64,000 nt of DNA, taken from assembly GCF_032921865.1 (NCBI RefSeq), contig NZ_CP136684.1, positions 4,065,001 to 4,129,000 of the forward strand. Direction: 5' to 3'. The notes under the pieces are model-generated. The model was not told the origin of the DNA, made no database searches, and saw only the letters and a list, made by a program, of their open reading frames with translations. Position 1 is the first letter of the stretch; each line of letters starts with the position of its first letter. Positions 44,039 to 52,519 of the stretch are shown one piece after another. The position numbers and the translations under genes are program-made. This DNA is from Thalassospira lucentensis. Lineage in GTDB: Bacteria; Pseudomonadota; Alphaproteobacteria; Rhodospirillales; Thalassospiraceae.

Positions 44039-45134
44039 CAATGAAGACTGCTGCCTGAAGCTTGTCGCGGCCATAACGCACCATAAGGTCAAACTCGTTG
44101 CGCAGGATCGGCGTTGATACGCAATCGCTGCCGCTGAATGGTTCGTGATCATCGCCAATATCCGGATCGGTGACATAGACATACCGGTCATCAAATCCCG
44201 AAACCACAACCCAGTGCGGGATTTTATCGCCGTAAATACGATACTGGCTGATCAGGACAAGCGCGATCTTGCCCTGTTTTGACCGTTCCTCGATTTCTGC
44301 AATGCTGAACGGCCCGGTGGTTACCGGAATACCGGCCTCGCGCGCCTGACGGGCGAAATCATAATGCACCAGTTCCACGACTTCGCGGTTCTTGGGTTTA
44401 CGTACCGTATCAACAAAAAGCGGCCCGTCACGGCTGCTTAAAACCTCGACATCAAAACCGCGTTTGTGCGCCGCCAGTCCAAGGCCAAGCGGCCCGCACC
44501 CGCCATGCCCCGATGTCATGAAAACGGTCGTTGCCTCACGCCAAAGCGCAATTTCCTGATTGCGATCCATTTCGACATTGGGATCAAGCGCGTTCATCGC
44601 CATCATCAATGCCGCTGGTCCACAGGTGAATGGCATGGTCTGGTGATAAAAATGGATTGGCGATGGCCGACGCAGGGATTGCGGCACCAGAACACGTTCC
44701 ATGCGCAGCGCGTCGGAATGATCGGGATAATAATCGGGATAAAGGGCAAACTCGCGATATCCCGCCGCCTTGAACAATCCAATCGCCGTTTCGTTACCCG
44801 GATTGACTTCAAGCCGCAGGATCGGGGCCCCGAAATCAAGGCTGAGTTCCTCGGCCCGGGTCAGGAGTGCCCGGCCGATCCCCTGCCCACGCTGCGTCTC
44901 CAGAACCGCCATGGAATAAAGCCGTGCCATCGCAACGTTGGATCGGAAAATTACCAGGGCATAGCCGACAACCGCACCATCGCGTTCAGCAACACAAAGG
45001 CGCGCCGTCTCGCTGCCAAGGAAACGCTTGAAAGCGCGGCGTGACAAACGGTCAATATCAAATGAACTGTTTTCGATCTCGCACAGGGCATCAAGGTCCC
45101 CATCTGTTGCGATACGAAGGTCAAGTTTGGTCAA
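44022..45134 (-). CDS. GNAT acetyltransferase fused to a C39-like cysteine peptidase
   Basis: A 370-residue fusion. Residues about 5-150 form a GNAT domain (acetyl-CoA loop QRGQGIGRALL, 81-91) that is visibly paralogous to the one in the convergent gene: both share NSSF/SGSF, a KRFL/SRFL block, an ARLYSM/ARIYSL strand, and a Y-x-D-x-Y/GYY ending. Residues about 155-365 form a papain-like C39 peptidase: Q165 and C171 in HQTMPFTCGPAALMMAM, H307 in IPHWVVVSGFDD, and an acidic partner in VTDPD. No ABC transporter or membrane segment is fused, so it is not a bacteriocin exporter. The start is a forced TTG: a stop lies five codons upstream and no ATG or GTG is near. Confidence 0.88.
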   Translation of the reverse strand: MTKLDLRIATDGDLDALCEIENSSFDIDRLSRRAFKRFLGSETARLCVAERDGAVVGYALVIFRSNVAMARLYSMAVLETQRGQGIGRALLTRAEELSLDFGAPILRLEVNPGNETAIGLFKAAGYREFALYPDYYPDHSDALRMERVLVPQSLRRPSPIHFYHQTMPFTCGPAALMMAMNALDPNVEMDRNQEIALWREATTVFMTSGHGGCGPLGLGLAAHKRGFDVEVLSSRDGPLFVDTVRKPKNREVVELVHYDFARQAREAGIPVTTGPFSIAEIEERSKQGKIALVLISQYRIYGDKIPHWVVVSGFDDRYVYVTDPDIGDDHEPFSGSDCVSTPILRNEFDLMVRYGRDKLQAAVFIEKRAG

Positions 45135-45234
45135 AAGGCACCCGAAGCATCAATACTTGCCGATCCCATAGATCAAGGCGGTTTCACCCATTTCGCCATG
45201 AAACGGATGAAACCGGAAGTGCATTTTCGGCAGG

Positions 45235-45648
45235 TTAGCTGCGCGCGGCAATCCGGGGTGCCAGAGGCGACATGTCATATCCCGCCCCCGCAGCCGTTTT
45301 GACAATATCTTCAACCGGCAAATTGCCAGCACTGGCAAGCGACCAAAGGATCGTGCAGCGCGTGCCACTACGGCAATACGCGAATACCGGTTTTTCAGCC
45401 TCGCTCAGAACCTTGGCAAAGGCATCGGCATCGGCATCCGAAACATTGCCGCTTGCAACCGGAAGAAACACGGCGGCAAGACCAAGGCTTTTTGCCTTTG
45501 CCTCGACTTCTGCGAATGATGGCTGACCGGGGTCCTCGTTGTCCGGACGATTACAGACAATGGTCTTGAAACCGGCCCCGGCGATGTCATTAACAGCATC
45601 AAGGGGCATCTGCGGCGAGACGGTCAGTTCATCATTCAGGCGTTTCAT
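45235..45648 (-). CDS. TIGR01244/DUF442-family sulfur-metabolism phosphatase-fold protein
   Basis: A 137-residue protein with the dual-specificity phosphatase fold of the DUF442/TIGR01244 family. The active loop is FAYCRSGTRCTILW (a C-x5-R motif). ETTI-like IVCNRPDNEDPGQPSF is the usual family block. Such domains are found alone or fused to persulfide dioxygenases and rhodaneses and are linked to sulfide detoxification. An in-frame GTG nine codons earlier is an alternative start; neither has a strong ribosome site. The next gene upstream is DUF2892, another common member of sulfide-response loci. Confidence 0.8.
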   Translation of the reverse strand: MKRLNDELTVSPQMPLDAVNDIAGAGFKTIVCNRPDNEDPGQPSFAEVEAKAKSLGLAAVFLPVASGNVSDADADAFAKVLSEAEKPVFAYCRSGTRCTILWSLASAGNLPVEDIVKTAAGAGYDMSPLAPRIAARS

Positions 45649-45774
45649 TGTTGCGGGTCCGTATTTCTGGGTCACAAGGACCGCTTATGCGCTTGGAACG
45701 TAAAAGCGGAATACCAGGATTACGGATGCCACTATATCCGTCGGCTGACAACTCCCCGACATCATAAAAGTCGA

Positions 45775-46014
45775 TTATCTGGCGGATTTTGTATCAATCG
45801 GGCATGTCCCGATACCCAGAATGCGATAAAGCGGGCAAAACCGCATCCCACCGGTCAGGATCATGATTGCACCGGCAATCATCGCCACCCAGCCAAATCC
45901 GCCAAGTGCTGCAAACGGGCCGGTCTCCGTCGCAACAACAAACGGCAGCGCAATCAGAACGACGCCAAGAATTACACGCAAAGCACGATCAATTTTTCCG
46001 ACATTGGATTTCAT
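45775..46014 (-). CDS. DUF2892 small membrane protein
   Basis: A 79-residue protein with two hydrophobic segments (VILGVVLIALPFVVA and FGWVAMIAGAIMILTGG) and the C-terminal family motif CPLYRILGIGTCPI with two cysteines. DUF2892 domains are found next to or fused with rhodaneses (YgaP-like). AGGAG is six bases before the ATG. It is on the same strand as the DUF442 gene, 126 bases upstream, and preceded by an AT-rich palindrome that may be an operator. Confidence 0.82.
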   Translation of the reverse strand: MKSNVGKIDRALRVILGVVLIALPFVVATETGPFAALGGFGWVAMIAGAIMILTGGMRFCPLYRILGIGTCPIDTKSAR

Positions 46015-46064
46015 CGGGAACTCCTGTTTCTGAAAACCACGGGATCAATATCACCCTGATAATA

Positions 46065-46076
46065 TATAATATTATA
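46065..46076. promoter_or_regulatory. AT-rich palindrome, candidate operator
   Basis: TATAATATTATA is a perfect 12-base palindrome inside a strongly AT-rich stretch (46045-46110) in the DUF2892/tenA divergent gap. ArsR-type sulfide sensors (BigR/SqrR) bind AT-rich palindromes upstream of similar genes, but no such regulator gene is in the window. Confidence 0.35.
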
Positions 46077-46209
46077 ATTAACAAATGTAATTTTATCATT
46101 TATTTGTGTTAAAACTGATCTATCGCAAGGAATGCGGCACATGATCCGGTTGCAGGCCGTGAAAACGCGTGCTACGCCCTTGTTTGATTTGCAGGTAAAG
46201 GGCCCCGAC

Positions 46210-46932
46210 ATGACCGATAAATTCGCATCCGTTGCCGATTGGCCGATCTGGCACGATCAAAATCCGGGCAACACTTTTTCCCAATGGCTAAAGGCATGTG
46301 TTGCCGATGACTGGCACAAGGTCACCCATCATCCCTTTACCGATGCCTGGGGCAAGGCCGCCGTTCCTGACCGCAACCTTAAAAACTATCTGATTCAGGA
46401 TCACCGTTTTATCGACCGGTTTGTCGCTCTTCTGGCTGGTGCCGTATCGCGTGCCCCGACCCTTGCCGACAGGATTCCGGCCTGCCAGTTTCTCGCCCTT
46501 CTGACCGGACCGGAAAACACCTATTTCGAACGCTCACTTGATGCGCTTGGCGTCACCGAACAGGAACGCTGCGAAATGCCCGACTGGGACGTCACCGCGG
46601 ACTTCAAGGACCTGATGCGCACCGCCATGGAAAGCAACGACTACGCCAGCATGCTGGCGGTTCTGGCTGTCGCCGAAGGCACCTATCTTGGCTGGGCGGA
46701 CCGGGTTCACAATGAAATCGAAAGCCACCCCAAAGAGTTCTGGTACGCCGAATGGCTTGATCTGCATATCGGGACCTATTTCGAAAGCGTCGTCGCCTTC
46801 CTGAATGATCAGCTTGATAAAACCGGACCGACACTGGATGACGCTGCCCGCGCAAACTGTCTTTCCTGTTTCCGCAAGGCAACCGAACTTGAAGTCCGGT
46901 TCTTTGACGCGGCATGGGGTTCACAAACGTGA
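46210..46932 (+). CDS. TenA-family protein (TenA_E type)
   Basis: A 240-residue all-helical TenA/haem-oxygenase-fold protein. The conserved D64 (YLIQDHRFIDRF) and E156/Y159 (VAEGTYLGWADRV) are present, whereas the catalytic cysteine of classical thiaminase-type TenA is absent, which fits the TenA_E class that salvages pyrimidine moieties of thiamin. I start at MTDKFASV with AAAGGG upstream; an extension of 26 residues has no support. No thiamin genes are nearby, and the only companion is the GNAT gene that overlaps its stop. Confidence 0.83.
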   Translation: MTDKFASVADWPIWHDQNPGNTFSQWLKACVADDWHKVTHHPFTDAWGKAAVPDRNLKNYLIQDHRFIDRFVALLAGAVSRAPTLADRIPACQFLALLTGPENTYFERSLDALGVTEQERCEMPDWDVTADFKDLMRTAMESNDYASMLAVLAVAEGTYLGWADRVHNEIESHPKEFWYAEWLDLHIGTYFESVVAFLNDQLDKTGPTLDDAARANCLSCFRKATELEVRFFDAAWGSQT

Positions 46933-47411
46933 TCACCATCCGCCCGTATCGCGCAACCGATGCATCGGTGCTGACCGAAATTTATACCCGTTCTGTTACG
47001 GAACTGGGATCGCGTGCCTATAACCCCGATCAGGTCGGCATCTGGGCAACCCTTGCTCCAACCGCAGAACGGTTTGCCGAACTGATGGACGATGGTCGGC
47101 TGCGCCTGATCGCGGCGGATGAAAACGACCAGCCCGTCGCCTTTTGCGATCTCGAAGCCGACGGACACATCCATTTCCTGTATGCCCTGCCCGAACTTGC
47201 CGGGACCGGTGCGGTCACGACACTGTATGACGCCCTCGAAAAAGCGGCACGTGACCGCAACATCGCAAAGCTTTATTCCGAAGCCAGCGAACTTGCCAAA
47301 GGCTTCCTGTTAAAACACGGTTTTCACGTGCTTGAACGCCGGGATTTTGAAGTCGCCGGTGTCCCGATCCATAACTATGCCGTCGAAAAACGCCTGCGGC
47401 CTGTGACCTGA
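46929..47411 (+). CDS. GNAT-family N-acetyltransferase
   Basis: A 160-residue acetyltransferase; the N-terminus ITIRPYRATDASVL and the C-terminal SELAKGFLLKHGFHVLERRD are typical. The expected acetyl-CoA loop is modified to LPELAGTGAVTTLYDALEKA. The likely start is a GTG overlapping the tenA stop (GTGA), which would couple translation; an ATG five codons earlier is possible. It ends at a terminator. Confidence 0.78.
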   Translation: MITIRPYRATDASVLTEIYTRSVTELGSRAYNPDQVGIWATLAPTAERFAELMDDGRLRLIAADENDQPVAFCDLEADGHIHFLYALPELAGTGAVTTLYDALEKAARDRNIAKLYSEASELAKGFLLKHGFHVLERRDFEVAGVPIHNYAVEKRLRPVT

Positions 47412-47425
47412 TCGCGGGCAAAATC

Positions 47426-47455
47426 AAAAGGCGGTCATTTTCCGACCGCCTTTTT
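47426..47455. terminator. Bidirectional terminator
   Basis: AAAAGGCGGTC pairs with GACCGCCTTTT around a 7-base loop, with T tracts on both strands. It separates the GNAT gene from the convergent pcaB. Confidence 0.85.
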
Positions 47456-47458
47456 GTT

Positions 47459-48799
47459 TCAGCTATCCTTGATCGCCCGCCGTGCGGTTGTCACCACCCG
47501 CTCGACATAGCTATCGGCCTGTCCGATATAGTTCGCCGGATCGCGCAGCTTGGCCCAGTCAATCCCGACATCGGTCATTTTGGGCAACTCATCAAACAGA
47601 TTGCTTTGATTGGCCGCAGATCGCGACAACGCGTCTTTCACCAACTTGTCTGCCACATCACGCCCAAGATGCTCGGCAAGGGCAAAGGTCGCGGCTTCCG
47701 CCAGCATCGCCCCGCGTGACAGTTCAAGATTGGCCGCCATCCGGTCAGTATTGACCTTAAGGCTCGGCACCATATCAACCGCCTGCGCCAATCCGGCCCC
47801 GGTTGCCATGATCATCTGCGGCAATGTCAGCCATTCCAGCAACCAGCTTGCCCCGGATCGTTCATGTTCATGGATCTGGCTTTGCGCAAATGTGCCAAGC
47901 TGCCCGGCATTGAACCGCGCCAGCGTGATCAGCATCTCGGCCTGAACCGGGTTGGATTTATGCGGCATGGTCGATGATCCGCCGCCCTTGCCCGGCTGGA
48001 CTTCGGCAATTTCGGATTGCGCCAGCAACACCAAATCCAGCCCCATCTTGCCAAGCGCACCGCTAAGTGCGGTTAACTGTGCAGCAAAATCGACCAGAAC
48101 ATCGCGCTGGCTGTGCCACGGCATATCGGTTGGGGGCAGTTCAAGTTCATCGGCCAGATTGCGTTCAACCTCAATCGCCTTATCACCGATGGACGCCAGC
48201 GTCCCGGCCGCCCCGCCAAAACTTAACCGGAACAAGTCAGAACATAACGTATCAATCCGCTGATCAATCCGCACCAATGGTGCCAGCCATCCGGCGGCTT
48301 TAAGCCCGAATGTGGTCGGCACGGCCTGCTGGGAACGGGTGCGTCCGATCATCACCGTCGCCCGGTGGGTTTCGGCCTGTGCAATCAATGCCTTGATCAG
48401 CTTGCGCGTCCGGCGGCGGATAATCGCCACCGCATCGCGAAGCCGTAACACCAGCCCCGTATCAAACACATCCTGACTGGTCGCGCCAAAATGGACATAG
48501 CGCGCATCATCCCCGCCAATCTCGGCCTTAAGCGCCTTGACCAATGCCGGAACCGGCACACCGGCACTTGCCGTACCCGCCGCAAGCGACGCCGGATCGG
48601 GGCGAAATTCGCGGCACACATCGGCAATACGGTTCGCACTTGCTTCCGGGATCACGCCTGCGCTTGCTTCGGCCGATGCCAATGCCGCCTCAAACAGAAC
48701 CATCGATGCGATCTGCGCATCATCGGTAAAAAGCGCGGCAATTTCCGCATCGGCAAACAGATTGCCAAGCATCGCGGAATCAAAGGGCGAAATTGTCAT
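47459..48799 (-). CDS. pcaB: 3-carboxy-cis,cis-muconate cycloisomerase
   Basis: A 446-residue member of the fumarase/aspartase superfamily that lactonises 3-carboxymuconate, the product of PcaGH. The signature loop is GGGSSTMPHKSNPVQAEML, and TSQDVFDTGLVLRLRDA is the second conserved region. The last block of the superfamily helix bundle is complete. It is the last gene of the pca cluster, separated from pcaF by a terminator-like hairpin, so it may have its own promoter or lower expression. Confidence 0.95.
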   Translation of the reverse strand: MTISPFDSAMLGNLFADAEIAALFTDDAQIASMVLFEAALASAEASAGVIPEASANRIADVCREFRPDPASLAAGTASAGVPVPALVKALKAEIGGDDARYVHFGATSQDVFDTGLVLRLRDAVAIIRRRTRKLIKALIAQAETHRATVMIGRTRSQQAVPTTFGLKAAGWLAPLVRIDQRIDTLCSDLFRLSFGGAAGTLASIGDKAIEVERNLADELELPPTDMPWHSQRDVLVDFAAQLTALSGALGKMGLDLVLLAQSEIAEVQPGKGGGSSTMPHKSNPVQAEMLITLARFNAGQLGTFAQSQIHEHERSGASWLLEWLTLPQMIMATGAGLAQAVDMVPSLKVNTDRMAANLELSRGAMLAEAATFALAEHLGRDVADKLVKDALSRSAANQSNLFDELPKMTDVGIDWAKLRDPANYIGQADSYVERVVTTARRAIKDS

Positions 48800-48884
48800 C
48801 TGGTTTGGTCCACCGTTTAAACAGGTGTTATTTCAGGTCGTTAGTGTCGCGCCGCGACTGCGTTCGGTCAACAACACAAAAGAA

Positions 48885-48921
48885 GCCCCTGCCCGTTCTT
48901 CAACGGCACAGGGGCCCTTTT
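48885..48921 (-). terminator. Hairpin terminator after pcaF
   Basis: GCCCCTG pairs with CAGGGGC and, after a small internal loop, CCGTT pairs with AACGG. A TTCTTTTG tract follows on the minus strand. Confidence 0.65.
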
Positions 48922-48937
48922 GAAATCAAACGATCAA

Positions 48938-50143
48938 TCAGACCGCTTCAAGCACAATGGCAATACCCTGTCCGACGCCAATGCACATCGTCGCCAGCGC
49001 ATATTTACCACCGGCACGTTTCAGCTGCATCGCAGCCGTCCCGGTGATACGTGCGCCCGACATGCCAAGCGGATGACCAAGGGCAATCGCCCCGCCATTC
49101 GGGTTCACACGCGCATCGTCATCGGCAATGCCAAGATCGCGCAACGTCGCCAGCCCCTGCGAGGCAAACGCCTCGTTCAGTTCGATCACGTCAAGCTGAT
49201 CGGTCGTAAGGCCATGACGCGCCAGAAGCTTCTTGCTGGCCGGTGCCGGGCCAAAGCCCATGATGCGTGGCGCAACACCCGCCGTCGCACCACCAAGAAC
49301 CTTGGCAATCGGTTTCAGGCCGTATTTCTTGACCGCCGCATCCGATGCAATGATCAATGCTGCCGCACCATCATTCACACCCGATGCGTTGCCTGCCGTT
49401 ACCGAACCACCTTCGCGGAACGGGGTCGGCAGTTTGCCAAGCTTTTCGGCCGTGGTGCCCGGACGCGGATGTTCATCCTTGTCAACGATGATCGGGTCGG
49501 CCTTGCGCTGCGGAATGGTGACCGGCGTGATTTCCGCGGCCAGATTGCCGTTTTCCTGTGCGGCCACCGCCTTGTCCTGCGAACGGGCGGCAAAGGCATC
49601 CTGATCAGCACGGCTGATCTTGAAATCCTCGGCAACGTTTTCACCGGTTTCCGGCATGGAATCAACGCCGTACTGCTTTTTCATCACCGGATTGATGAAA
49701 CGCCAGCCAATCGTGGTGTCATAGATTTCCGCATTGCGCGAAAAGGCCGTTTCGGCCTTTGGCATCACAAACGGGGCACGCGACATGCTTTCAACACCGC
49801 CCGCAATCATCAGATCGGCCTCGCCCGATTTGATCGCACGTGCGGCCATGATGATCGCATCCATACCCGACCCGCACAGACGATTGACCGTCGTGCCGGT
49901 CACATTTTCCGGCAACCCGGCCAGAAGCGACGACATGCGCGCCACGTTGCGATTGTCTTCACCGGCCTGGTTGGCACATCCGAAAATCACGTCATCGACA
50001 TCGCCGAAATCGATATTCGGGTTGCGTTCGATTAACGCCTTCAGCGGAATGGCACCAAGGTCGTCCGCACGGACCGACGAAAGACTGCCGCCAAAACGGC
50101 CAATCGGGGTGCGAATAAAATCGCAGATATAAGCATCAGCCAT
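48938..50143 (-). CDS. pcaF: Beta-ketoadipyl-CoA thiolase
   Basis: A 401-residue thiolase that splits beta-ketoadipyl-CoA into succinyl-CoA and acetyl-CoA. The acyl-binding cysteine is in NRLCGSGMDAI, the active histidine in GGAIALGHPLGMSGAR, and the second cysteine in ATMCIGVGQGIAIV. The ATG at 50143 has AAGGA upstream; an upstream TTG is not needed. It lies 11 bases after pcaJ, so PcaI, PcaJ and PcaF are made together. Confidence 0.94.
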   Translation of the reverse strand: MADAYICDFIRTPIGRFGGSLSSVRADDLGAIPLKALIERNPNIDFGDVDDVIFGCANQAGEDNRNVARMSSLLAGLPENVTGTTVNRLCGSGMDAIIMAARAIKSGEADLMIAGGVESMSRAPFVMPKAETAFSRNAEIYDTTIGWRFINPVMKKQYGVDSMPETGENVAEDFKISRADQDAFAARSQDKAVAAQENGNLAAEITPVTIPQRKADPIIVDKDEHPRPGTTAEKLGKLPTPFREGGSVTAGNASGVNDGAAALIIASDAAVKKYGLKPIAKVLGGATAGVAPRIMGFGPAPASKKLLARHGLTTDQLDVIELNEAFASQGLATLRDLGIADDDARVNPNGGAIALGHPLGMSGARITGTAAMQLKRAGGKYALATMCIGVGQGIAIVLEAV

Positions 50144-50154
50144 ATTCAAAGTCC

Positions 50155-50928
50155 TTACTGCTGGCCTTCATGGGCCTTGGCGGTGCGGGCATGCAAGTCA
50201 CGCAGGACCTGAAGCTCGTGCGCGTCGGGCACCGGAGTTTCGGCGACTTCATCCGCAAATTCAACAGCCCAGCCGGTGTTTTCGATAATATCTTCGCGCG
50301 TCACGCCCGGATGGATCGATGTCACGATGAAATGCTTGCCAACCGGATGCGGTTCCATGATGCAAAGATCGGTAATCAGCCGCGACGGACCTTTGGTATC
50401 GACACCATAAGATGCGCGGTCATCACCGCCCTTGCCATGACCAAGCGAGGTCACGAAATCGATCTTTTCAACAAAGCCGCGCTTGCTCTGTTTCATCACC
50501 AGAAACACCTCGCCACAGCTCGTCGCGATTTCCGGCGCGCCACCACCACCCGGCAGGCGAACCTTGGGATCGTCATAATCGCCGATCACGGTGGTGTTGA
50601 TGTTGCCGTATTTATCAAGCTGTGCCGCGCCAAGGAAGCCGACGGAAATCTTGCCGCCCTGCAACCAGTAACGGAACATTTCCGGCACCGGCACGGTATT
50701 GACAGCCGTTTCGCAAAGCTCGCCATCACCGATGGATAACGGCAATACGTCTGGCTTCGTACCAATCGTGCCGCTTTCATAAATAAGGGTCAGTTCCGGC
50801 GCATGCGTCAAACGCGCAAGGTTGCACGCTGCCGACGGCATGCCGATGCCGACAAAGCACACATCGTCATTCTTGAGTGCGCGCGAGGCAGAAACCGTCA
50901 TCATTTCGGTAGGGGTATAGTCAACCAT
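50155..50928 (-). CDS. pcaJ: 3-oxoadipate CoA-transferase subunit beta
   Basis: A 257-residue family I CoA-transferase subunit. The catalytic glutamate is in IYESGTIGTKPDVLP, and VGIGMPSAACNLARL is the entry block. It pairs with PcaI to transfer CoA from succinyl-CoA to 3-oxoadipate. At 257 residues it is longer than the 213-residue Pseudomonas PcaJ and resembles the alphaproteobacterial form. AGGA lies upstream, and pcaI ends 14 bases earlier. Confidence 0.93.
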   Translation of the reverse strand: MVDYTPTEMMTVSASRALKNDDVCFVGIGMPSAACNLARLTHAPELTLIYESGTIGTKPDVLPLSIGDGELCETAVNTVPVPEMFRYWLQGGKISVGFLGAAQLDKYGNINTTVIGDYDDPKVRLPGGGGAPEIATSCGEVFLVMKQSKRGFVEKIDFVTSLGHGKGGDDRASYGVDTKGPSRLITDLCIMEPHPVGKHFIVTSIHPGVTREDIIENTGWAVEFADEVAETPVPDAHELQVLRDLHARTAKAHEGQQ

Positions 50929-50942
50929 GATCTTTCCTCCGC

Positions 50943-51797
50943 TTACCCTTTGTTCGCTTCGCGCTTGGCGGCGAAATCTTCGGGGCCGCCCTTCATGACA
51001 TGCTCATCGATCCATGCGGTGAAACTGTCGCGATCATTGGCAATCTTGTCCCACGCCTTGTAAAACGCGTTGTCACGCTTGTAATAACCCTGGGCATAAG
51101 ACGGATGTGCGCCACCGGGCACCTCGACAATCGCGGTCACCGCCCAGTTCGGCAGCATCACGGCGTTGTAGGGAACATCATCGAAATTATCGACAATGTC
51201 CTCGACCGTGATGATCGATTTTTTCGCTGCCAGAACGGCTTCCTTCTGAACCCCGACAATACCTTCAAACAGGACATCGCCCTTCTTGTTGGCTTTCTGG
51301 GCATGGACAACCGCCACATCCGGTCGAATGGCCGGAACCGCTGCCAGACGTTCACCGGTGAACGGGCATTCGATGAATTTGATGTTCTTGTTCACGCGCG
51401 GCAATTCCGCCCCGCGATATCCCTTGAACACCGCACAGGGCAGACCCGCCGCCCCCGCGTCATAGGCATTGGCCATTGCCGCGTGGCTGTGTTCCTCGAT
51501 CTCAAGCTTGTGCGGCCAGCCTTCCTGAACCGCATCGCGCAACCGGTGCAACGACCCGACACCGGGGTTGCCGCCCCACGAAAACACCAGTTTCCTTGCA
51601 CAACCGGCCCCGATCAGCTGATCATAGATCATATCGGGCGTCATCCGGATCAGGGTCAGATCACTGATCCCCTGACGGATGACCTCGTGCCCGGCGGCAT
51701 GCGGGATCAGATGCGTGAAACCTTCCATCGAGACGGTATCGCCATCCTTGATGCAGGATGCGACAGCCTCTTTAAGCGACATGAAACGTGCAACCAC
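50943..51797 (-). CDS. pcaI: 3-oxoadipate CoA-transferase subunit alpha
   Basis: A 284-residue CoA-transferase subunit; KLVFSWGGNPGVGSLHRLRD and the glycine-rich front (DGDTVSMEGFTHLIPHAAGH) mark the alpha type. The start is a GTG with AGGAG seven bases upstream. It heads the pcaI-pcaJ-pcaF block, after a 131-base gap from pcaG with a nested hairpin that may set off its own transcript. Confidence 0.92.
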   Translation of the reverse strand: MVARFMSLKEAVASCIKDGDTVSMEGFTHLIPHAAGHEVIRQGISDLTLIRMTPDMIYDQLIGAGCARKLVFSWGGNPGVGSLHRLRDAVQEGWPHKLEIEEHSHAAMANAYDAGAAGLPCAVFKGYRGAELPRVNKNIKFIECPFTGERLAAVPAIRPDVAVVHAQKANKKGDVLFEGIVGVQKEAVLAAKKSIITVEDIVDNFDDVPYNAVMLPNWAVTAIVEVPGGAHPSYAQGYYKRDNAFYKAWDKIANDRDSFTAWIDEHVMKGGPEDFAAKREANKG

Positions 51798-51865
51798 GGT
51801 AAAACTCCTGTGGTAACCAGAACAATAAAACGCGGCATATCTCAGCCGGATGCGTTGGAATGATT

Positions 51866-51916
51866 TGGATGGCTGTGACCACCGGCTTTCCCCAAAGCAG
51901 CGAACACAGCCATCCA
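51866..51916 (-). other. Nested hairpin between pcaG and pcaI
   Basis: TGGATGGCTGTG (51866-51877) pairs perfectly over 12 bases with CACAGCCATCCA (51905-51916); the 27-base loop contains a second hairpin, GCTTT-CCCC-AAAGC. There is no clear T tract, so it looks like a processing or stability element rather than a strong terminator. Confidence 0.5.
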
Positions 51917-51928
51917 GACCGAAGCGAC

Positions 51929-52516
51929 TTACACGTCGAAGAACACGGTTTCCGCGTCCCCCTGCATATGAATGTCGATCCGGTATTGAACCCCGGTACG
52001 GGTTTCGACACGCTTGGCAATCAGCGTGTCACGGCGATCGGCGGGAACTGATTGCAGGATGTCGTCCTTGGCGTTCAATGCCGCCTCGTCATCGAAATAG
52101 AAACGGGTAAAGGCATGAACCAGCATGCCGCGCATGAACACGATGACATTGACAAACGGGGCCGTGCCATCGGCAACAACCCCCGGTTTGACGGTGTCAA
52201 AATAAAAGCGGTTCTGCGCGTCCGTGCCGGTACCGCAACGGCCAAGGCCCCGGAAACCCGATGATGCAACATCCACCGGATTTTCGGTATAGGCGCCGTT
52301 GGCATCGGCCTGCCAGATTTCGATCATCGCGTCATTGACGACATCGCCATTGCCATCAAGAACACGACCGGTGATGCGGATATGCTCGCCTTCGGCATCC
52401 GGTCCGGCGATGGTTGTGTCTGCGATATCGGTAAAATCATAACCATACTGCCCGGCCGTCAGGCCATAGGCGAAATAAGGGCCAACCGTCTGCGAAGGGG
52501 TTTCACCATATGCCAT
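51929..52516 (-). CDS. pcaG: Protocatechuate 3,4-dioxygenase alpha subunit
   Basis: A 195-residue intradiol dioxygenase subunit. TPSQTVGPYFAYGLTAGQYG opens the protein and the middle block GRVLDGNGDVVNDAMIEIWQ is conserved. As usual for PcaG, the iron ligands of the beta chain are not all kept. It pairs with PcaH to cleave protocatechuate to 3-carboxy-cis,cis-muconate. GAGG precedes the ATG and pcaH ends three bases earlier. Confidence 0.95.
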   Translation of the reverse strand: MAYGETPSQTVGPYFAYGLTAGQYGYDFTDIADTTIAGPDAEGEHIRITGRVLDGNGDVVNDAMIEIWQADANGAYTENPVDVASSGFRGLGRCGTGTDAQNRFYFDTVKPGVVADGTAPFVNVIVFMRGMLVHAFTRFYFDDEAALNAKDDILQSVPADRRDTLIAKRVETRTGVQYRIDIHMQGDAETVFFDV

Positions 52517-52519
52517 GAC

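Noticed and set aside
48920..50035. Plus-strand frame (371 codons)
   Set aside because: Antisense of pcaF, with the composition of a reverse-strand shadow.
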